A stretch of DNA of 64,000 nt, from positions 18,527 to 82,526 of IMG/VR virus record IMGVR_UViG_3300025881_000010. The stretch is one strand, 5' to 3'. Source of the DNA: a virus. Position numbers and translations under genes: made by a program. The notes under the pieces are model-generated. The model made no database searches and was not told the DNA's origin. It saw nothing but the letters and a program-made list of their open reading frames with translations. Position 1 is the stretch's first letter, and every line of letters begins with the position of its first letter. Shown here piece after piece: positions 58,991-64,000 of this stretch.

Positions 58991-60424
58991 ATGGAAGAAG
59001 AGAATAAAAAGAAACTTCCACCACCAGCTCCCGAAGATAATTTTAGACAAAAATCTAAAGAAGAAAGCAAAATGTTTTGGCATGAAGGAGTGCCCTATGC
59101 TCCGCCAAGTGCTATAGATTTTGAGGAAACTGTAATTGGTGCATTATTAATAGATAAGAAAAGTCAGGAAGAGGTATGTCCATACTTGTTGCCTGAAGTT
59201 TTCTTTGTCTTAAAGAATCGTAGAATTTATTCAGCGATTTTAGATATGTATCAAAAAAGTAATCCTATAGATCTATTAACAGTTTGTGATCAGTTAAGAA
59301 GAAAAGGTTATCTCAAGCTAGTAGGTGGAGAAAGTTATCTCATAGAACTTACTCAAAAAATCTCTTCTGGTGCTCATATTGATTTCCATTCTCGAATACT
59401 TATTCAAAAATATATTCTTAGAGAACTTATTCAAAATTCAACAAATACTATTACTCAATCCTATAAAGATGATCCAGATAGCATTAAGCTTTTGGACAAT
59501 ACAGAAATAGAATTGAGTAGAATTAAAGAAGTTGCATTGCGTAAAACGTCTGTCAATGAACTTTCTGAAGAAGATGAACTAAGAGAACGAGTAGAAAAAG
59601 AACGTTCAGGAGAAATCGTTGGATTTCCAATTGGCGTTTTTGATTTTGATGATTGGAGTGGAGGACTACAATTAAGAGAATTAATCTGTTTTGCTTCAAG
59701 ACCAGGTATGGGAAAAACAAGTGTTATGCTTTCCATGTCTAAGAATTTGGTAACTAATAAAAATATACCAGTTCAAATATTCAGCTTAGAAATGGCTAAG
59801 GCTGATATCAATTATAGGATAGCAGCATCCCTTACCCTAATTCCTTTTTCAAGGATTAGGAAAGGAAAATTAACCGATGAAGAGTTTAATAAAGTTGTAG
59901 AAGCAATTAGATGGATTAAGAATGATTCCTTGTTTAATATCTATGATACTAAAGATTGCAAGAATGTCTTGGAAGTGATCATTCAAATGATCAGAAAAGA
60001 TGTTCGCGATAAAGGAGTAAAGATTGTATATATAGATTATGTTCAACTTATGAATTTAGCTGTAGGAACTGGAAATGATACGCAAGATTTAAAGCGTATT
60101 ACCAGAGCCTTAAAGCAAATTGCTAATGAGCTGAATATTCTAGTTATAATGTTCTCACAATTGGGTAGAGAAGTAGATAAGCGTAAAGGTCATAGACCAA
60201 GTTTAGGAGATTTAAAGCAGTCTGGTTCTATAGAAGAAGACTCAGACATGGTATACTTCTTTTTAAGGGAAGCATACTATAGAGAGCAAGAACTTAAACC
60301 AGGAGATCCACCATTGCCAGCAGAATTTGCAGGTCAAATAGAACTTATTGGTGGTAAAGGTAGAAGTACCGGTGTGAAGAATTTCATGGCGAACTTAGAA
60401 TTTTCATCATATACTTTAAGTTAA
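58991..60424 (+). CDS. dnaB: Replicative DNA helicase DnaB-type (477 aa)
   Basis: This hexameric helicase should unwind the phage replication fork. The N-terminal DnaB domain shows ETVIGALLIDKKSQEEV and NPIDLLTVCDQLRRKGYL. The RecA-type motor has Walker A SRPGMGKTS (about 236), VQIFSLEMAKAD, and Walker B IVYIDYVQLM (about 347), with GDLKQSGSIEEDSD near 410. ATG 58991 is chosen over the adjacent GTG. No loader gene is recognised next to it. Confidence 0.95.
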   Translation: MEEENKKKLPPPAPEDNFRQKSKEESKMFWHEGVPYAPPSAIDFEETVIGALLIDKKSQEEVCPYLLPEVFFVLKNRRIYSAILDMYQKSNPIDLLTVCDQLRRKGYLKLVGGESYLIELTQKISSGAHIDFHSRILIQKYILRELIQNSTNTITQSYKDDPDSIKLLDNTEIELSRIKEVALRKTSVNELSEEDELRERVEKERSGEIVGFPIGVFDFDDWSGGLQLRELICFASRPGMGKTSVMLSMSKNLVTNKNIPVQIFSLEMAKADINYRIAASLTLIPFSRIRKGKLTDEEFNKVVEAIRWIKNDSLFNIYDTKDCKNVLEVIIQMIRKDVRDKGVKIVYIDYVQLMNLAVGTGNDTQDLKRITRALKQIANELNILVIMFSQLGREVDKRKGHRPSLGDLKQSGSIEEDSDMVYFFLREAYYREQELKPGDPPLPAEFAGQIELIGGKGRSTGVKNFMANLEFSSYTLS

Positions 60425-60450
60425 TGATGGTAGATAATTATTAATTGTGT

Positions 60451-60458
60451 TATGTTTG
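60451..60458 (+). promoter_or_regulatory. -7 box TATGTTTG of the HU/IHF-like gene
   Basis: TATGTTTG matches TAnnTTTG in the 62-nt gap after dnaB, about 29 nt before the ATG at 60487. No -33 TTG at the standard distance is visible. Confidence 0.45.
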
Positions 60459-60486
60459 TAGAAAGTCCAACAGAACGTATTTACAG

Positions 60487-60783
60487 ATGAACAAAACACA
60501 GCTAATTAGTGAGGTTTCCAAAAACACAGGAATACCTCAAAAGACAGTCAGAGATGTTATGAACTCTATGGCTAAAATTATTCAGGACAAGTTAATATTA
60601 GGAGTGAATGTAAAGATTGCAGAATTTTTATCATTCACTCTAATAACTCGTGCTGAAACAAGACGTAGGAATCCTAACACTGGAGAGGAAATAATCGTAC
60701 CTAAGAGGTATGGTTTGAAAATAAAATTGCCTACCAGTTTTAGTAAAAGATTATCGGATAAGAAGGTTTATGATGGAAGCTAG
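60487..60783 (+). CDS. HU/IHF-family DNA-bending protein (98 aa)
   Basis: ATG 60487 gives the family's normal start NKTQLISEVSKNTGIPQKTV. The dimerisation helices are followed by the beta-arm region EFLSFTLITRAETRRRNPNT with GEEIIVPKRYGLKIK, which holds the Arg-rich, Asn-Pro tip typical of HU/IHF. It should bend DNA and act as architectural factor in replication or packaging. IHF-like subunits are common in crAss-like phages. Confidence 0.9.
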   Translation: MNKTQLISEVSKNTGIPQKTVRDVMNSMAKIIQDKLILGVNVKIAEFLSFTLITRAETRRRNPNTGEEIIVPKRYGLKIKLPTSFSKRLSDKKVYDGS

Positions 60784-61060
60784 TAAAAAAAAATATTTCT
60801 TTAAGAAGGCACTTCCTAATATGAGTAAAGAGCAAATTAAAGATTATTTAGAATATCAAGTTTTCGAAACTGAATTATTTCAAGATCACGTCTTACAGGT
60901 TTCATTAAACCTTAATGTTGACGAATGTGTTGTCCGAGATATATTGAAACATTATTTTATAATGGTAATGTATATCTGCAATACGAAAAGAAAATTTTTA
61001 ACCAAAATCAATCTCTATGGTTTTTGCTCCTTATTTGTGGAGAAAGGCAATAGAGTTTAA
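60770..61060 (+). CDS. Small helical protein of unknown function (96 aa)
   Basis: Overlaps the HU-like gene by 14 nt. A second ATG directly follows the first and either may be used. The product is basic at the start (EASKKKYFFKKALPNMSKEQ) and helical with two hydrophobic Cys-containing segments. Not recognised. Confidence 0.5.
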   Translation: MMEASKKKYFFKKALPNMSKEQIKDYLEYQVFETELFQDHVLQVSLNLNVDECVVRDILKHYFIMVMYICNTKRKFLTKINLYGFCSLFVEKGNRV

Positions 61061-61071
61061 ATTCAATTATT

Positions 61072-62205
61072 ATGAGTGGATTAACAGCAAACGTAGGTGG
61101 AGACAGTAAAAAGATTGAAAACGTACCTTTAATAAATGAAGGTAGACAAGTCTTCACTATCTATGGAGTAGCCGGTATCGGTACTCAAAACACTAAGTAT
61201 GGAATGAAACAACAATTAGCGTTGGCTTTTGAGTTTCCATTTCAAAAGAGAGTATTTTATGAAGGAGATCCAGAACGTCCATCTGCATTGTTTCAATATG
61301 AAACATTATCAATGGCTCCAAAATCTAATCTTCGTAAAATGGTTCACGCTTTGACAGGTAAGAAATTAACCGATGATGAAGCTAAAGATTATGACTTAGG
61401 TAATCTTAAAGGAATGCAAGGTGTGGCTTACATTCAACATTCTGATGATGGTAAATATGCTAACATTAATAGCATTGAAAAACTAGATAGTCAGAACATG
61501 CTAATGTTCGGTTTACAACAGCCTCATGTAGATCCTGTAAATGAACAATTCTTTTATCATTCAGGTATGGGATATGATACTGAAATCTTTGGGAAGCTTC
61601 CGGGTAACTTTCGTAAGAGAGTAATGGAATCTACTGAAGGTATCACACATCATAATGCCGGAGGTAAATTCCATGATCAGATTAAGAAGTATAATAATGA
61701 TAATAATGAATCTGGAGGTACGCAAAGCAATCCTAACAGAAAGCTTATCATGAAGCCTGATTCTCCATATACATATGATCAGTTGAAAGCTTCTAATTAT
61801 TCTGAACAGCAGATGGTAGATAATAATTATGCTTTTTGGCAAGAAGTTGTAGCGGCTCCAGCACCTCAACAAGCTCCACCCGTTCAGCAAACCCAACAAG
61901 CACCGCCACCTGCACAGCAAGCACCACCTGTTCAACAGCCACAAACTCAACAGGCACCACCTGTTCAAACTCAGCAAGCACCACCGCCAGTGCAACAAGC
62001 ACCACCGGTACAGCAAGCACCGAGTTCTAGTCCTCAACCTAATCAACCGCATCCAAGTGGTCAAGGTTTTTATACAGGATATGCAGATACTCGTGGTACT
62101 CTTTTATTGAGAACAAACCAGTTTACTGTTAAAGAATGGTTTGATAACAAGTGGACTGTAGATACTTTAGTATCTAATGATCACGCGTTTTTCTTACAGG
62201 AATAG
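61072..62205 (+). CDS. SSB-like protein, zero-frame product (377 aa)
   Basis: The N-terminal 160 residues show an OB-like single-stranded DNA-binding pattern (NEGRQVFTIYGVAGIGTQNT, QLALAFEFPF, LSMAPKSNLRKMVHALTGKK). A Pro/Gln/Ala-rich linker (about 262-322) follows. Two copies of a short motif occur: YDQLKASNYSEQQMVDNNYA (about 233-255) and FTVKEWFDNKWTVDT with LVSNDHAF (about 350-372). The zero frame stops at 62205 without the acidic SSB tail, but the -1 frame continues to 62318 and ends in DDAEDDLPF. A frameshift signal lies at the junction (next entry); the fused product would be 415 aa. Confidence 0.8.
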   Translation: MSGLTANVGGDSKKIENVPLINEGRQVFTIYGVAGIGTQNTKYGMKQQLALAFEFPFQKRVFYEGDPERPSALFQYETLSMAPKSNLRKMVHALTGKKLTDDEAKDYDLGNLKGMQGVAYIQHSDDGKYANINSIEKLDSQNMLMFGLQQPHVDPVNEQFFYHSGMGYDTEIFGKLPGNFRKRVMESTEGITHHNAGGKFHDQIKKYNNDNNESGGTQSNPNRKLIMKPDSPYTYDQLKASNYSEQQMVDNNYAFWQEVVAAPAPQQAPPVQQTQQAPPPAQQAPPVQQPQTQQAPPVQTQQAPPPVQQAPPVQQAPSSSPQPNQPHPSGQGFYTGYADTRGTLLLRTNQFTVKEWFDNKWTVDTLVSNDHAFFLQE

Positions 62206-62233
62206 AAGCTCCAAAACAGTCTGCATCTATTCC
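62187..62233 (+). promoter_or_regulatory. Candidate programmed -1 ribosomal frameshift signal in the SSB-like gene
   Basis: The slippery heptamer is G TTT TTC (62187-62193, zero frame gcG TTT TTC). After a 5-nt spacer (TTACA) comes GGAATAGA (62199-62206), which pairs perfectly with TCTATTCC (62226-62233) over a 19-nt loop. The zero-frame TAG is within the stem. Slippage by -1 continues as LTGIEAPKQSASIPP and so on. The heptamer deviates from the ideal X XXY YYZ at its first base. Confidence 0.65.
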
Positions 62234-62318
62234 ACCTATCAACAAGACTGAAAGTGTAAATGAACAATTTCCAGCAAACTTCAATTTAGATGATGCTGAA
62301 GATGATTTACCGTTCTAA
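62193..62318 (+). CDS. -1 frame extension encoding the SSB acidic tail
   Basis: From 62193 the -1 frame encodes 41 residues, a polar linker and the end NLDDAEDDLPF, which is the classical SSB C-terminal interaction tip (acidic, then Leu/Ile-Pro-Phe). The frame has no ATG of its own near the junction. Its TAA overlaps the next gene's ATG (TAATG), so termination in this frame would feed that gene. It is not a separate gene but the end of the frameshifted SSB. Confidence 0.7.
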   Translation, partial: LTGIEAPKQSASIPPINKTESVNEQFPANFNLDDAEDDLPF

Positions 62319-62662
62319 TGCACAGTTTTATTTGTAAAGCTCCAAACGGCTATCCAGAGCCGTTGGAGCCTTCAAAAAGAAGTTTACTTGATAAGATACT
62401 CAAAGATGCTAAAGAGAGAGGATTGACCTTTAAACTTAGTATCGAGTACATTGAGAAGAACCTTAACGCTGAACAGAAATCATTATACAGAGGTTTTATA
62501 TTAAAAGCATCAAAATCTTTAGGTTATGAGTATCACGATATGGAGAAAGAGCTTAAAAGATTTATGCCTGATAAACCACTTGACAGATGGAGTTCACGAG
62601 AGTTAACTGAATTCATAGATCAATCTTCCGCTTTTTTAGTCCAGTGGGGATTTAATTTTTAA
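62318..62662 (+). CDS. Small protein with NinB-like features (114 aa)
   Basis: Basic at the N-terminus, then NLNAEQKSLYRGFILKASKS and a C-terminal LDRWSSRELTEFIDQSSAFL with VQWGF. The final pattern weakly resembles phage NinB-type recombination proteins, where a helix ahead of the end contains similar aromatic spacing. The start overlaps the TAA of the frameshifted SSB. The family call is tentative. Confidence 0.6.
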   Translation: MHSFICKAPNGYPEPLEPSKRSLLDKILKDAKERGLTFKLSIEYIEKNLNAEQKSLYRGFILKASKSLGYEYHDMEKELKRFMPDKPLDRWSSRELTEFIDQSSAFLVQWGFNF

Positions 62663-62664
62663 AT

Positions 62665-62886
62665 ATGATATTTCTAATATTAGCTCAAGTTTTAAGAGCA
62701 GCATTAATATGGACAACTGGATATACTGCCAAGAGAGTTACTAAAACTTTCATCTGTATGTTCGTTACGTGCTACTTACTTGAAAGATTAAAACGACAAA
62801 ATTATATAGATAACAAACGTGGATATAACACCGACCCCGAGCCAAGAAGTATTGGTAACGAAAATAGACAAGTTCCTCAACAGTAG
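62665..62886 (+). CDS. Small membrane-associated protein overlapping the helicase start (73 aa)
   Basis: A hydrophobic N-terminal half (IFLILAQVLRAALIWTTGYT, TFICMFVTCYLLERL) and a polar tail. It overlaps the predicted GTG start of the next gene by 68 nt. It lies 2 nt after the 114-aa gene. It is probably real because it fills the gap, but moderately uncertain. Confidence 0.45.
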   Translation: MIFLILAQVLRAALIWTTGYTAKRVTKTFICMFVTCYLLERLKRQNYIDNKRGYNTDPEPRSIGNENRQVPQQ

Positions 62887-64000
62887 TCATAAAATATTTA
62901 GATTGACAGGGGAGCCCGGAGTTGGTAAAACGACCATACTTAAATATGTTCTTCGGAAATACATAGAATCCGATTTGAATGCTAACAATAAGTATGATAT
63001 AAGCGTAGCGGGAATATGTTTAGCGCACCAAGCCAAGAAAGTTCTTGGTGCGTATATTCCTAACGTTTTTACTTTTGCCAAAGCTTACGGAATGAAAGAA
63101 GAGTATGTGGAAGCTACTGGAGCACGTAGGTTCGTTTATGACGAAAAAAATAAAGATCCTACTATAGGAACTATGGACATTCCAATATTTGTTCATGATG
63201 AAGTTTCTCAGTACACACCGCAAATGCTTGAAATTGTATTGAACAGTACTCCAATGTTCAGTAAGATTATTTTAGTTGGAGATAGAGCGCAGTTACCGCC
63301 AATAGATCCTGATGGAATAATGGAAGAAGATTCTGATTCTCCAGTATTCTTTATGGACTTACCGGAAGAATGTACTCACAACCTTACAGGGAGAGTTCGT
63401 CAAACTGCAGGAAATAAAATCCTTGAATTATCAGATGTCATAAGAGCTGAAATATTTGGATTGAGAAGATTAGGAGTAGTGCTATCATATTTGAATAAAC
63501 CTCAAATGATAGATGGTCATGGATTTGATTTCATTTCATTTGAAAATTACCTTAGTCATTTAGAACAAAAGGAATTCATGGATTGTAGGTTAATAGCTTT
63601 TAGAAGAAAAGCCATTAACAAGCATAATCCGAATGTTAGAAATTATCTGTTAAATAATCCTACCAGTAAACTTGTCGATGGAGATATAGTTACTATGGAA
63701 GATAGTTTCTACAAATTTAATGATATGGGAGATGTAGATTACATACTCTATAATTCCGAAACATTTAGATTAACTGATGTTCGCACAGCTGTAAAGAAAT
63801 TTGAGCGTGGTGGTAATGAATATAGTATTGAAACTTACTTCGCAAATATTGAAGGAAGACAAGGAGATATTTTCATTGCACCTACAGAAGTAGGTGAAGA
63901 ACAATTAAAAGAAGCACTGGAAGAAATTGCTCAAATGGTTTATCGTAAGATATTGCATTGGGGAAATTTCTGGTCAGTAAAAAAAGCTTTTTGTAAATAT
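62819..64000 (+). CDS. SF1 helicase, Dda/RecD2-like (3' end cut by window)
   Basis: An open frame of 394 codons runs to the window end. No ATG lies near the N-terminus; GTG 62819 gives DITPTPSQEVLVTKIDKFLN before RLTGEPGVGKTTIL, exactly the Q-motif to Walker A spacing of Dda/RecD-type helicases. TTG 62852 is an alternative. Motif II-like VHDEVSQ and motif III LVGDRAQLPPI follow, and TGRVRQTAGN resembles motif IV. It should unwind DNA 5'-3' in replication or recombination. The C-terminal motifs V and VI lie beyond the window. Confidence 0.85.
   Translation, partial: MDITPTPSQEVLVTKIDKFLNSSHKIFRLTGEPGVGKTTILKYVLRKYIESDLNANNKYDISVAGICLAHQAKKVLGAYIPNVFTFAKAYGMKEEYVEATGARRFVYDEKNKDPTIGTMDIPIFVHDEVSQYTPQMLEIVLNSTPMFSKIILVGDRAQLPPIDPDGIMEEDSDSPVFFMDLPEECTHNLTGRVRQTAGNKILELSDVIRAEIFGLRRLGVVLSYLNKPQMIDGHGFDFISFENYLSHLEQKEFMDCRLIAFRRKAINKHNPNVRNYLLNNPTSKLVDGDIVTMEDSFYKFNDMGDVDYILYNSETFRLTDVRTAVKKFERGGNEYSIETYFANIEGRQGDIFIAPTEVGEEQLKEALEEIAQMVYRKILHWGNFWSVKKAFCKY

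Noticed and set aside
61561-62064. Minus-strand frames opposite the Pro/Gln linker of the SSB-like gene, giving Trp/Arg- or Val/Ala-rich products
   Set aside because: They arise from the repetitive linker codons (CCA, CAA, GCA) and have no independent start context.
1-64000. Integrase, transposase or insertion sequence
   Set aside because: I found no tyrosine or serine recombinase motif, transposase DDE pattern or terminal inverted repeats in the translated frames; nothing indicates an integrated or mobile element in this window.

Overview
This AT-rich window looks like about two thirds of the genome of a podovirus-like bacteriophage of Bacteroidota, most probably a crAss-like (Crassvirales-type) phage. 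The assignment is mine from gene content and order, not from a database search. The supporting signs are a TerL, portal, scaffold, major capsid protein, ring/adaptor series; a giant tail protein followed by very large virion proteins; a PcfJ-domain protein; a SNF2-like helicase; DnaB; an HU/IHF-like protein and an SSB-like protein; promoters with the Bacteroidota -7 box TAnnTTTG; and start codons preceded by A/T-rich sequence instead of Shine-Dalgarno sites. Both ends of the window cut through genes.

Layout. From 1 to about 42.04 kb everything is on the minus strand. Reading leftward from 42 kb there are: small accessory genes with a primase-type zinc finger and a fragment related to the phage's own portal (40.1-42.0 kb); a chaperonin/anti-defence operon with a GroES-like protein, GroEL, a DUF2829 (Tad2-like) protein and a KTSC protein (35.8-40.0 kb); the packaging and head genes (27.7-35.7 kb); connector and ring genes (23.9-27.7 kb); tail fibre and adhesin genes (18.4-23.9 kb); small membrane proteins and a lysis cassette with holin, amidase and overlapping spanin-like genes (12.9-18.4 kb); the giant tail protein (8.2-12.8 kb); and ejection/cargo-like proteins (1-8.2 kb), one of which carries a lysozyme-like domain.

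From 42.3 kb to the right end nearly everything is on the plus strand: a GC-richer cluster of tiny coupled genes, an isolated minus-strand winged-helix-like regulator with three 34-bp-spaced palindromes at its promoter (43.3-43.8 kb), a long run of small early-type genes (44-50 kb), a helicase-methyltransferase fusion (50.2-52.7 kb), more small genes, then replication genes (57-64 kb): PcfJ-domain protein, DnaB, HU/IHF-like protein, an SSB-like protein whose acidic tail sits in the -1 frame, and an SF1 helicase cut by the window end.

The most unusual observations are: (1) a -1 ribosomal frameshift signal (G-TTT-TTC, 5-nt spacer, 8-bp stem) that would add a DDLPF tail to the SSB-like protein; (2) a CGYCA-N3-TGRCG palindrome inside the -33/-7 spacer of three separate minus-strand promoters; (3) a structured leader with a 19-codon ORF and a terminator ahead of an accessory operon; (4) three exactly spaced palindromes next to a RepL-like protein; (5) a GroES-like and GroEL pair with a Tad2-like gene in one transcription unit; and (6) a portal-derived mini-gene.
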